Shown: positions 19,001-30,484 of the stretch, piece by piece
How positions within the stretch are numbered: the first letter of the stretch is position 1
How the letters are laid out: each line of letters begins with the position of its first letter
Source: Mortierella sp. BCC40632
Lineage: Eukaryota > Mortierellomycota > Mortierellomycetes > Mortierellales > Mortierellaceae
NCBI GenBank assembly: GCA_011634665.1
Contig: WAEK01000005.1
Location: forward strand, 1 to 64,000
DNA: 64,000 nucleotides
Direction: 5' to 3'
Program-made: the position numbers and the translations under genes
Notes under the pieces: model-generated
What the model was told of the DNA's origin: nothing
The model's input: the letters and a program-made list of their open reading frames with translations, nothing else
The model's database searches: none

Positions 19001-21900
19001 AGATAACTCCATGTACTCAAAAGGAGCTGAAGATCACATTTTTTCACAAATCAAGGGAAAACGGCAAAAAAAACGCGACAGTCTTTTTCATCACCCTTGT
19101 TCGTGCACGTTGTGGAAGCACACTTGTACCATTCGGAAGAGGCACATTTGTAATGTCCAAGGCTCACTTTGTCCCTTTTATCCGATGTATGTCGGACTGA
19201 GCTGCAAGCGGGATGCAGAGAGGGCACACATACACTCGGCGTCAATTGAACGTCATGCAATTGTATCCGTCATCTTTTAACGGGGTCTACTTATGCAACA
19301 CGGAGAGTTTACATCCGACGACTGGCTCAATGCAACCTTGCTGTGGAGCAATGGAGCTTAACAGTTTCATTTCAACAACACGCCGTATAATCCACTGCCC
19401 TGGGACGTAGAGCACAGGTGGTGTTCCCTCTTTCACTATGGGCGTTGGGTAGTAGATACCCTCTTCACCCCTCCTCTTGCTCAGACCACCTGATTGTGCT
19501 CTTTCGGAGGAAAGCGCCCTAGGGGGGGCCATGCATGGTCTGATGGACGGCGGCATTTGGACCGGCTCTTGGTTGTTTGTTGAATCGACTCTAATCCACC
19601 CCTTTCTCCTTCCCGACATATGTTCACTATGTTCATAGATAGGGTCTTCAGGACGACATGGTCAGTGCAGACGACTGAACGCAGCCAACTCACTAAACAG
19701 AGCAAGAGCAGGCGGCAAAGGGGCGGCGTTCTCCAAGCAAGAGCAGAATTTGGAGTGGTGCATTTTGTCTGTCATGAAAAATAACTGCAGCACTACTCAT
19801 GGACTGTCTGACGCCCACTTGGTGTAGACTGTGGTTAGGCGCACCTCGCTGCTCTTCATTTACTGCACGATGGTGTGTGTGGTTGGACAAGATCCCTCCT
19901 ATCATGGTCTCCATTCCCATCCAGTCCTCCGGCTTTGGAGTAGCTTACCATGCACAGAGGTGCTTGCGGAGGAACCTACGGGTCTGTTCCACTGGAGCCA
20001 ACCTATGCTCGAGACGAGCTAGTAGGGGCGGCGTTTGGGCATGTCTACGACCAAGCGGCTTTGCTCAGCACATGGCAGCTGCCTGTCAGATTTTTTTTTT
20101 TTTTTTTTTTTTCTCGATGTTTGGCGTACCCTACCTCCCCTACTGGCATCCTCTTTCTTCCCTTCTCCCTCTTCCGACACCGATTAACCGAGGGAGCATT
20201 TTTTTTTTTTTTTTTTTTTTAAACACTAGGCGAATCAGGTCTGCAAAGGCTTCGTCCGACGCCCAAACTTGTGGGAATACTGTTTGCCTTTCCCATGGTT
20301 CCACGTCCACCGAAGGGTGCTCAGTTTGCACGACGTACCACTTCAGGAAAATATCAAGTACGCAATGGCCACATTGTCGTCTCTCGTGGGTCTTTGTTGG
20401 TTGGTGCACGGCTGTCAGCATCTACGAGTTACTTTTCTTGCCTTTACCTCTGCCAATGCGGTCCATCTCGGCCAGCGGGAAGGTGTTTTAAGTTCGGGCG
20501 ATGGACAGCTGTTGGGAAGCACAATGCACATTTAAGAGGTGCATGCACATGTTCGAACCAACTGCAGGCCAAATCCTTTGATAGCCCCAGGTCCCTATCT
20601 GTCTGCTCGTGCACTCACCCTCGTCTGCTCACCCTCGAATGCCTGCTCTCGCTTGTCTGCCCTCCCGCCTGCCTGCCCTCTTGCCTGTCTGCCCATTCTT
20701 GTTAACTTTGTAGCGGATTGTTCAGCTCAGTCCAGTCCATCCGGCAACAAACACACAGATCCTCCCTGCGTCCCTCCCCTTCGTTTGGATGCTGTGGCCA
20801 AAGAGGTGCTCTGTCCTGTACCACCGCCTGCTCTTTCACTTGTTGGTCGAGAGGAGGGGAGTGGGCAAAACTTCTGGTAGGCTGATAGCATGCTGGCAGA
20901 GTGCAGACTGCCCATCCTTCGTGCCATAAATACTCACGCGAACAACCTGGCCCCCCATTGCACGCTTCGACCATCGAACCCGTCTCTTTCTCGTCTCCAC
21001 AACCTCGCTCAGCGTCCTCTCTCCATCTTTGGATAGTTTCCATCTCCATACACATCGTCGTTGTCCGGCCCACCCCCGCCCTCGCCGTCACCAGTTCCGT
21101 CCCCGGCGTCACTGCCTCGCCAGATTGGTTGTTTTGCTGTCCTGTACATTACACACGCACCATTCTGCTTTTTTTGTTTTTTTTCTCTTTCTCTTTCTCT
21201 CTCTTCTCTCTTTCTCTCTTCTCTCTCTTCTCTCTCTTCTCTCTCTTTCTCTCTCTTCTCTCTATTCTTTTTCTCTCTCTCTTTCCTTCCCTTCAACACG
21301 ACTACGTTTACACATCCCAGCGCCGTCCAATCTGCCCATTCCCGTGCGTCAGGTCTCCACTGTCGTCCTACTCGACGTCCGCACTTTCTCCTGACTCGTT
21401 TTTCTGCCCACCACCATTCGCCAGGAGTGTTCTTCTCCCTCCCCAAAGCAAGTTCGAGCAGATAGTTCATGAGATTGTCTCCTTCCTTCATTTGTTTCCT
21501 CGCTTAATTTCCGCTCACTCTCCCTCTGCCCACCTCAGTGTCAGCTCCCCTCCCCCCACTTCTCCCGTTTTTTCTTTGCTACCCACAAGTCCCTTCAGCA
21601 GAGATTTGGTCGAGCGAACAGTTGTTCGTCGGGCAAATATTTTATTCGGACGAGTCCAAGAGCACTGTAGGCTCGGTTCCAGACTCAAGTGGCCTTGCTT
21701 CCAAGCAGGTCTTCTCTGTAGCTTCATTTTTGTCCTTTCAAACATCGTGCGCCTTTTTACCTTTTTTTTTTCCGTCAGACATCACTCATTTGCCTTACAC
21801 CAACAAACAAGCTGTCCTTGCGACCCTCTTTGTCCAGCACCACACAAGCTTCAAAGTAACTCCAGCATCAATACCAATTGACAGACCTTGAGCAACGATA
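16020..21900. other. Gene-poor interval between lipin and the zinc-finger gene
   Basis: About 5.9 kb without a supportable gene. Bases 16020-16600 are probably the lipin promoter. Bases 16600-17300 are AT-rich with scattered short ORFs. A (GAAA)n tract lies at 18116-18175 and T runs at 20092-20112 and 20199-20220. Bases 20540-21890 become pyrimidine-rich with CT microsatellites (21180-21290), which looks like the upstream leader of the zinc-finger gene. ORFs at 16617-17015, 17238-17462, 18393-18590 and 19799-20491 show no family motif and are probably chance or old transposon debris. Confidence 0.55.
18291..18303 (-). promoter_or_regulatory. Possible retroelement primer-binding-site relic
   Basis: The minus-strand TGGCGCCCAGCAG follows a short A/T stretch and resembles the TGGCGCC-type start of many LTR-element primer sites. 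No LTR pair or coding domain is seen nearby, so this is weak. Confidence 0.2.
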
Positions 21901-23397
21901 ATGTCGCCTATACATCATAAAGTGCAAAATATGGTGGCCACAAAGGCGTGCTCAGTGGCAGCAGCGCTGCCGACCACATCCGCTCCCATCGGTGCACCCC
22001 CTGTTGCGGGACTTGCTCATATCCAGGGCCCGCAGCCGATGTTTGCACGCTCAATGTCTGCTCCACATCTCCTGTTCGGGAACACGGACCCTCCATTCAT
22101 GCACACCTCGCCGCAGTTGAATAGTCCTTTCCACCCATACATCCCACACCCACTCGACCAGAGTTCGTTTCATCATCCGCTAGCTGCACCTTCCATTCAG
22201 TACCCAGGCTTTGCTTCAGATGCAATCCCACCGACTATGCCTCCAATGGCGGTATTGCCAGGCAGCGACAACAGAAACAGTAACAGCAACTGCAGTGCTA
22301 GTTACCATCACCACAGCAATGGCAGCAACGGTAGTGCGTCAAGGAGTAGTGGTCACTACTCGTATCAACAAGCCATTCATCCCTTCCAAATGGACCAACT
22401 TGCTTCTTCCATTAGCGATCTTGACGCTGCTACGGAGGAAAAGCTCAAGTTTGACTTTTCACAGAGTGACCTCGAGCAACTTGCGCAGGAAGGATACCCC
22501 TCGACGATTGACCCTTTTACTTCGACTGAGGTCTCTGCGTCCATATCCTGTTCTCCACTGTCGACGGCGTTCCAAGCAGAGCCCCTGACGGCTACTCCCG
22601 ACCATCAAGCATCCACTACGCCAGGTCACCTATTTGAGGCTTATTCTTCTCTCCCGCCTCGTCTTCAGAACCGGGGATGTTCAATGCAGTTTACTAGTAC
22701 AGGATTCCGCACGTTCGAGGTCCCAGATGAGTATCCTACCTATCTGATTCCAAGACACGGCTCCCTTGGGTCGCTCTACCCGATGACCCAGTCCCACGAG
22801 CTACTCGACTCTGTCCAGGTATCGCCGGCGAGCCTGCACATGGAGGAGAGTGCGCCTATGCTTTCGACCTCGTCATCGACATCCATCTCCTCTACAGATT
22901 CATCACTATCACTGTCGTCTCGGTCCAAGACACTCGTAGGTCTACATGACAGGGTGAAACAGAGGCGAGCATCGTTGAGTCCAGATGCTTCTGGAAGAGT
23001 GTTTATTTGTCTCTTTGACGACTGTCGTAAGGTATTCAAGCGATCGGAACACCTGAAGCGGCATGTACGCTCGGTCCATACGCTAGAAAAACGTAAGTCG
23101 GAGCGTGTGTATTTGTTATAGCGAAACAGTTGAAAGAGAGTCGGTGATGGACAGCCACACAGGTGAAAGCCGCTGAGGACCGTATTGCTCACCCGCCACC
23201 AATATGTGACTCCCCTTGTGTTTAACAACTTAGCATTTGTTTGTCCCTTCCAAGGCTGTATCAAACGGTTCTCCCGCAGTGACAATCTAAGCCAGCATGT
23301 CAGGGTGCATCGCAATGATAAAGAGAAGATGCCATCCAAGCCTTTGAGTAGCTTTACACCTTTCCTCGTCTCGCGGTCCTCCTCTGGATCGGGATAA
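21901..23397 (+). CDS. C2H2 zinc-finger transcription factor, Msn2/Msn4-like fingers
   Basis: Two exons (21901-23092 and 23234-23397) join in phase to 451 codons. The first about 355 residues are Ser, His and Pro rich, with poly-Asn/Ser/Gly patches and an acidic segment (DLDAATEEKLKFDFSQSDLEQL) that could activate transcription. The C-terminus has two adjacent C2H2 fingers. Finger 1 is C-x4-C-x12-H-x4-H with helix RSEHLKR and finger 2 is C-x4-C-x12-H-x3-H with helix RSDNLSQ. These recognition helices equal those of yeast Msn2/Msn4 stress regulators, which bind CCCCT (STRE) elements. The single intron falls in the linker, just before the Pro-Phe that starts finger 2. Identity as a stress regulator is inferred from the finger code only. 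Confidence 0.88.
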
Positions 23398-23780
23398 CTA
23401 GAGCCTTTTCCTTGGGGCCCAGTTTTGGCGCTCGGATGAACAACTCTGCTCTCACTCTCCTCCTCCCCCCCTAACAAATGTCGTTTCGTCTACTCCTGGG
23501 AAGAGCAGAGTCTACCATCCATCTGGCCTCTTGGATAATTATCTCCTTCTCCCTTTCTCCTATCCATTTCTTCACCCCCCGTCTCGCCTCTCATTGGACG
23601 CTCCGCCACCTTCCCGTCATTTACAGTCTCTATCCTATTGTTCCTCCAGCTCATCATCTTGGTCTACTGCTGTCCAAGCAGACATTCGGTAGCACGAAAG
23701 GACGTGACCACACATGCTCACGTAGCCAGCACGGGGACGCCGAAGTGCGTCGTAAGGGTTATTGTTTAGGTCATGTGAAT

Positions 23781-23820
<40 letters not shown>

Positions 23821-24338
23821 GACATGGTAGCCAGCACGGTTTGGGGAGGAGCAAGGATGTCATCTGTGCCAAGCGAACGGTTATGTAATTTTCTCTCTCT
23901 CTCTTTTTTTTCGTACTTGCCTTTAAAACGGATCTTTGTGTATGTATGCGCCAGGGTCACAGGACGTGTCTACACGTGATTGGATTTTCTTCGTATATGT
24001 TTCTCTCTCCTCCTTCCTCCTTCCCCTCCCCATCAATCATCTTCTTAGCCCAAGTTTCCTCATTTCATTCGCGCCGCCATTTCTCTAGATCTAGTTCCTT
24101 CGCCTCTTTTCACTCTTCCTCTTCCCTGTCAAGGCTGGCCTTCCCTTGCTTGGACAGCCTGTTATCCATTCTGACACCTTTCCTTCCGGATCCTTGCGGT
24201 CCTCTATCCCTTATTTCGTCTCCACAGGACCCTTTTCTCGTGATTCTATATCACCCCCACCCCCCATCTTTCTACCCCCTTTTTTAATTGCTGTCTCTCT
24301 CCAAGAACCAAAAGAAACAAAGAAAAAAAAAGGGAATC
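23398..24338. other. Spacer upstream of the lipase gene
   Basis: The spacer contains an (AAT)n microsatellite ending in an A run (23782-23820) and a pyrimidine-rich stretch from 23998 to 24300 that is probably the lipase promoter and leader. No gene is seen. Confidence 0.5.
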
Positions 24339-24720
24339 ATGCTCATGAACGCATCGTCTTTTCTAGTCTCCCATATCCGTGCTTCACTCTCGGCCACAGT
24401 CCAATCGACCAATAGCCTTGTCACGTCTATCAAGACGAGCTTAGGACTTGTCGCCAATGCCAAGGCCACTCATCACCAGGTTCAGGACCAGGGTGCCACT
24501 GCCTACAGTCGGGAAGTCGAGGTGAACCAGATTCCACGTGGCCACGAGCGATATCCATCTGCACCCCCGTCCTGGAGAACTTTTGTCGACCGAAGACTCA
24601 ATGGGCTAGGTTCTACTGAGACTCATCTAAGGGGTCTTGGCCCTACCCCAGCCATGCCTCTGATGGCCAACTACACAGCCCCCCGTTACCCTATTGTTCT
24701 CTGCCATGGTAAGTGTCTCC

Positions 24721-24759
<39 letters not shown>

Positions 24760-26470
24760 GAGGAGAGTGATAGTGGTAGCCGATTGAGAGAGCTATCCTA
24801 TGCTTTTCTGGGTTCCCACCCACCCATCGGGTGATCCAAATTCGGCGGCGCCTGTTTATTGACCGAGGAACATCAATTGTCTTGCTTTTTTGGAACACAA
24901 AAAAAAAAAAAAATGTGGTACCCTATTACCTATACTAGGCCTTTTTGGGTTTGACAAGATGGGTCCTGACGCACTGCCCTACTTACAAATCCACTACTGG
25001 AGCGGGATCCAAAAGGCCCTAGTCAAGCTTGGCGCCAAGGTCATTGTCGCAGGAGTCCCAAGGTAAAAAGAAACACAACTAAGCCGAATTTTGGGGGAAA
25101 GATAGAGAGGGAGAGAGAGAGAGAGACAGACAGCCATCGGGTCATATGGGATCACGGTCATGGTCATACAGAGCAGTTGGACTCCAGTTACCCCAATCCC
25201 AAGGATTTGTGGGGTCAATTGAGGGCATTTGAGAGGATATCTTGCGAACAAGGTTTATGCCTTGCGCATTTTATAGGTCAGGGATGACCTGAGAGCCTAG
25301 GATCAGGAAGAAACACGCAGATGGTCATGAGGAAACAGGGCGAAGGGACTGGGATGGTGGGATGATTGAAGGGAGGGAGGGAAGGAGGAGAGGAGGAAAA
25401 AAAAAAGGATCTTGGGGCAAGTGGCTCCCCATGGACTATGATTACGTCCTGTGATCCTGTGATTTTTTTTAGAAGAAAGGAGGGCCTAAAGTGCATTGAA
25501 GATTGCAGATCCTGATGGACTAACTGGGTTGATGCATGGTCTTGGATTGCCTTTCTGTCTTACCCCTTTTTTAGAACGGGTGCTATCAAGAAAAGGGCTG
25601 AGGACCTCCACAAGATGCTTTCTGCCTCAATGGAGGGGGTGTCTGTCAACTTTCTTGCTCATTCCATGGTGTGTGTCCCCCTCCCCCTTCATCTTCCTCT
25701 CTTGTTCTGGTCTGGTTATCCATTCCTGCTTTGAAGAATTTTAATAGTTTGCTAACCAATTGCTGGTGACACGTTGTGTCTCGATGTATCGGAAATAGGG
25801 AGGATTGGATTGTCGATATCTGATTAGTCATATCCATGACAAGAATTATCATGTCCATTCTCTGACAACTCTTTCAACACCGCATCGTGGAAGTCCCTTC
25901 ATGGATTGGTGTCGCGATAACATCGGAGTCGGTCTTATTCAAAGAAATGAGGAAGAGGCAATGCAAAAGCTTGGGGAGTGTGCTCGTCAGCCTTGTGTAG
26001 CCACTCAACAGACCTCAAAGGACAAACCTATGCATAGTGCTTCTACCATCGACAGTCGAACCGGGATTCCTCAAGGACCGCTTGGTCCTTTGTTGGCACG
26101 ATTGACCCCACTTTTGGATACACCTGCTTACAGCAACCTGACGACTGAATACTGCAAGGATGTTTTTAATCCCAATACGCCTGACGACCCCAATGTGTCC
26201 TATTATTCCTATGGAGCGGCGGTTCCTCAGATTCCTCTGTGGCAACCTCTGGGATTCCCCTGGGAGGTGATCAAAGCGAAGGAGGGCGACAACGATGGCT
26301 TGGTCTCGACCACAAGTGCCCAATGGGGACAGTATATCGAAACGGTTGATGCGGACCATTGGGATCTGAACAATCGCTGGCGATTGAAAATCGGCGCCAA
26401 CCAGAAACCTTTTGATGCCATTGAACTCTACATGAATGTTGCCACTCGACTCTTTAAAGAGGGATTCTAG
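24339..26470 (+). CDS. TGL2: Triacylglycerol lipase, TGL2-like alpha/beta hydrolase
   Basis: Four exons (24339-24708, 24939-25062, 25575-25668, 25799-26470) join in phase to 419 codons. After a Ser/Thr-rich N-terminus come the oxyanion-hole strand YPIVLCHGLFGFDKMGP, the strand ALVKLGAKVIVAGVPR, and the nucleophile elbow AHSMGG with Ser195. Likely partners are Asp362 (NDGLVS) and His383 (ADHWDLN), in the same order and context as bacterial family I lipases and yeast Tgl2. The family hydrolyses tri- and diacylglycerol, and yeast Tgl2 is mitochondrial. The N-terminus (MLMNASSFLVSHIRASLSATV) could be a targeting peptide. The elbow begins Ala rather than the commoner Gly. Intron 1 starts with a 34-base T run shortly after its donor. 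Confidence 0.92.
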
Positions 26471-26842
26471 GAAAGTGGTTTATACTTGGCGTTTTTTCTT
26501 TTTGTCCCCCCTCTTTTTCTTTCCTCCCCCTCTCCACTCTTTACTCTTATCTATTTCTTTTCCCTGAAGTCTACACAACTTTTTCTTCATCTTTTGTACA
26601 AAAAAAAAAACACACACACACAGACACACACTATCTTTATATTGCCGCCTAATAAAAAAAAAGTGACGAAAAGGAAATTCAGCAACCAGCGCTGTTTTTT
26701 ATGTGCCTATTTTTTGTTATTTGGTTCCTTTCTGAGAAAGCAAAAGAAAGAAAAAGAACGAGGAAAGGAAAACTGTCCGTAAATATAAATGGGGCTGGTG
26801 TAATAATATACGCTTGGTCTGTGAGCGAGGAGAGAGAAAAAG

Positions 26843-26877
<35 letters not shown>

Positions 26878-27163
26878 TGGAGAGTGAAGAGTGAAGTATG
26901 AAGAGTGGAGAGTAGAGTGTGAAGACTCGTAGAGAGTAGAGTTGAGAGTTGAGAGTAGAGTAGAGAGTAGAGAGTAGAGAGTAGAGAGTAGAGAGTAGAG
27001 CGTGAAGAGTGGAGTGTGAAGAGTGGAGTGCGAAGAGTGGAGTGTGAAGAGTAGAGAATGAAGAGCGAAGAGTAAAGTGTTGTCGTTGATCCAGAATCGG
27101 TTAGTTGTTTGATATATGGTTCATTGTTCTCGAACCTGTTCTTGTTCGTACCACAGCAATCCC
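26471..27163. other. Convergent spacer with A tract and minisatellite
   Basis: This is the 3' spacer between the lipase and the unknown gene. It has a 28-base A run (26846-26873) followed by the GAGTAGAGA-type minisatellite. No gene is seen. Confidence 0.6.
26875..27080. repeat. GAGAGTA/GTGAAGAGTG minisatellite
   Basis: About 200 bp of purine-rich tandem units. The core 26955-27000 is a clean GTAGAGA heptamer array, flanked by diverged units of about 14 bp (GTGAAGAGTGGAGT). The pattern suggests two expansion phases. Confidence 0.85.
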
Positions 27164-30100
27164 TTAATGAGAGGAGTAGACATTGGCTAGCAACTCAAAC
27201 ACATCGTCCTTGGTCAAACCTGCCAGAGTTGCCTCTCGAACAATCGAGGTCAGTGAATTGGTCACTTTGGATTTTGTAATCGAGTTGTCAATGATGGATC
27301 CTGGTGTGACGATCTCACTCGGCGAGTGGGAGTCATCAGTCGATGGTGTCGCCAAATAATGGTCGGTGGTCAGTAAAGGGGTGGTGGGCTGGAGCGGGTG
27401 AGAGTCTTTGTTTTGGTCAAGGCCAAGCGTGGTTGCTCCATCTTCCGTGACCCTTGTCGATGGCAACGCCGAAGCCACTGATGTGGTTGTTTGATCAGTT
27501 CTGCTCCAATGATCCCCGTTGGTCTTTCCGTTTAGAATATCTCCGTGTTGGTTGGACTCTCCATCTAGAGCCTTTGAGACCTCTAGTGCTTGATTGTAGT
27601 CATTTTCGTCTTCATTGGCTGGTGTTTGTTGGAATCCTTCCTTGACCAGCATATGTAGGATCGACGAAAGCATATTCGGATCCACCTGTCCTGGAGAAAT
27701 GGGTGCCTTATCTACAGGACGACTGTTGGTGTCAAGGCTAGCCAGTATTCTTGTCGACGGTCCAGTCATACCCTCTCTCAAGGCATGGAGATCACCATCC
27801 CCAACCTCGTCCTGGACAACAGCTGGCGCATCATCGAGATAGTCGTCGTCGGAAAGAGTTCTCATTCGAGCCTGTTCGTCCGTCTTCTTTGACTCTTGCT
27901 CGTTGTACTTGAGCCAGTACTCTTCCTCATCCTCGTCCATCGGCGTCTCACACGAGAACTGGTGGTCGTGGAAGCCTCGAGGGGTCTTGGGAGTCTTGGG
28001 GTTCTTAGTTGACTGTGAATCTTTGGCGGTTGATGATTCATCTGATCTCGAGTCGTCTACATCGCCGTACTGACCCCAGTAGTCATCATCTGAGTCATCC
28101 TCATCTTCCTCGTCTTTATCCAGCGCATCGTCTTTAGCTGAAAACAAGTGCGTTGTACTAGGATGGCTGCCGTTGGCCAAGGGTTTCTCTTGCATCCTCA
28201 AGTCGGCAAGTTCCATCCATCCATTCAACTGTAGCTCATCTTCAGTCCAAACCCGAGTGTTGTGGTATCGCCAGTGCATAGTCTTGTTGCCACCAGTTCC
28301 GTTCCACGACCCATTCTTTTCATCCGCCAACGTCTCATCCTCGATCGATTCTGCCTGCAAAACGACTCCGATGACAATGCTGCCCTCTTGACCGATGGGA
28401 ATCACAGCTTGCAGCGTGTCCTTGTCCCATTGCTTTGTAAAGACCTTGATGGACCTCCATGGGTTCAATTGCGACGTCGAAGGGAATCGTCCGTTGTTTT
28501 CAAGGCTGTCGCCAGAGCTATTGATCAGGGCAGGCGAAATCCCAGACGGAGGCAAAGGTGGAAGCTGGTCGGCTGACCAATGAGCTTTGATGTATTTGTT
28601 GATCTGAGCCGGTGTCCATAATTGGGTCTTTGAATCTAAAGAGGACGAAGTATCCCAGACGCAAACATCGACCATGTTGGAGCCATCCGGCTTTGCCAAA
28701 AAATGAATCCTTTGTCGGAGAGGCTCGGAAGCAAGTGACGCCAAGTCATGATACCGGTCGCATAGGCGAGCTATCAAGATTGCCTGAGTCTATTGGTGGA
28801 AGAAGGCAAAATAAAGAGAGAGAGAGGTATGAGCGAGCTGCTTTGTGTTCCCGAGTCTGAAACAGGGCGAGGGTTCGATGCTCCGGGAATGGACCATGTC
28901 TCTCCGAAGGCTCACTTTCCCCATCGTCAGTTCCGGTTGAATCTCTATCCCAATCATATAATTTTTTTTCTTTCCCCACAAATACACAAATACACACACA
29001 CAGATACGCATATTCACACATTTATACATTCTCACACTCTCACACTCTCACACTCGTGCTTTTCACGATACGGAGTGGACAAAAAAGGAGACTCGACCTT
29101 GGAGAGGAGATAGAAGGAGCAATATGGTTACTCAAGATTATGCGGAGGAAATTACAAGTGAAAAAAAAAAAGGCTAGGACAAGAGCATGGCAAGTGCCTC
29201 GTGCATAACCAGAAACGTGAAGGACAAAGGAAAAAGAAAAAGGGCTTTTTGGAAAGTGCTTCTCCATATTGTTGGGCCACAATCAACCCGTCCACCAGTC
29301 AGTTGGACTGTCCATTCGGAAGCATGAACTTTGCACAGGTACCCTGACCCCAAACAGGGGAGAGAGAGAAGATGGGAAGGAGGGGGGGATGAAGAGGCTA
29401 ATGTCAGCAGATTGGAAAGAGGCAAAAAACACCCACGCCCTGCAACCCTGCAAACCTTAAAAACAGGACCAAAAAAGAGTCTTGTCGTTGTGGAAGAGGA
29501 AGGTAATATTGAGAGTTTTTTTTTTTTTTTTTTTTTGCAGGAATGCCTCCGAAGGACCTCCTTTCTCTGTCCCGAAATAAATGGCGATAATGTGAGAGGC
29601 CTAGCGTTGTGTTTCGAGACGGAAGAAGTGAATGGATTCATGCAGGGCTAAGAAGAGGCAGCCGTCCAAGCGCCATTGAGTTGCCAGGTCAATGGAGAGA
29701 GGAAGAGGCGCCCAGGATGGATATATTGGATAGAATAATTGTATTCCGCCACGACATATGTGCGACCACTGTATGGATGGGACCAGGAGGAGGAAAAGAA
29801 ATGAGGTAGAGTGGGATGAAGGCATCGGGACAGGGGGGAGGGGGATCAGTGGGCAAACGGAGAATTCCAGCGCAAAGACGCACAAACAAAGCACTGCGGG
29901 GGGAGAGGAGAAAGGGTGCTCTTTTTTTCCTTCCTTCCTTCCTTCCTTCTTTCTTTCTTTTCTTTCTTTTCTTCTTTGAGTTCACTCTTTGGTCTCCTTC
30001 CTTCTCTTTCTCTCTTTTCCTTCCACCCTTGCTGGTCCCTTGTCTGCGTTCAACTGATTACCAGTGACCGGGCAGAGTCCGCAGAGGGGATGCTGATCAT

Positions 30101-30484
30101 GTTGGCAGGCCGAGGATCGAGACTGAGTTGATGGGTCGATGGGGATCCGGTGTGTGGAGGAATGAAGATGAGCTAGGAGAGGAGAGTGTGGAGGTACTAG
30201 GCAAGGAGTAAGTGCGGGAAAGAAGGTGAAATAGAGAAAGAGGAAGAGGAGAGAGAGAGAAGAGAGAGAGAAAAGAGAGAGAGAGAGAGAGAGGCGGAGT
30301 GCAATGAAAAAAGAAAAAAAAAAAAAAGGGCGATTCCAATGGGGCAGGCACAATGAACACGCACACACAACACACGCAGAGTGAGAGAGACATTGAAACA
30401 CAAACACTGCACCGTTGTGGGGACTCACACGGTGTGAGAACTCCTTGGGATCGATAACGAGCGCCCGGCGATACCAGCAACCAT
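27164..30484 (-). CDS. Fungal protein of unknown function with DDDYWGQYG motif
   Basis: The main exon (28789-27164) encodes 541 residues and opens with a helical block (ILIARLCDRYHDLASL) behind a good acceptor. A small first exon at 30484-30431 (MVAGIAGRSLSIPRSSHT) has a GTGTGAG donor and joins in phase, giving 559 residues across a 1.6-kb intron. The exon 1 assignment is moderate because the intron is long and full of low-complexity sequence. Residues about 30-200 look folded, with several Trp (VWDTSS, MHWRYHNTRVW, LNGWMEL). The centre is acidic with a DDDYWGQYGDVDD motif and a second EEYWLKYNEQ. The C-terminus ends in a helix (TSIVREATLAGLTKDDVFELLANVY). I do not recognise a named family. 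The two aromatic-acidic motifs suggest a partner-binding linker. Confidence 0.7.
28790..30430 (-). other. Long proposed intron rich in low-complexity DNA
   Basis: The interval holds CA-type repeats (28978-29055), a T run (29516-29536), TTCC/TTCT repeats (29930-29975) and GA arrays (30235-30295). No other coding region is recognised in it. Its size is unusual against the introns of 50-500 bp elsewhere in the window. Confidence 0.45.

Noticed and set aside
19799..20491. 230-codon plus ORF with Cys/Trp-rich text
   Set aside because: It reads through two oligo-T runs as Phe tracts, has overlapping open frames of equal quality and shows no motif.
21009..21491. 160-codon minus-strand ORF rich in Glu, Lys and Arg
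   Set aside because: It is generated by a GA/CT repeat on the antisense strand of the zinc-finger gene leader.
28746..29113. Small ORFs on both strands around CA repeats
   Set aside because: These are His/Thr and Cys/Val repeats from CACA/TGTG DNA, lying in the proposed intron of the unknown gene.
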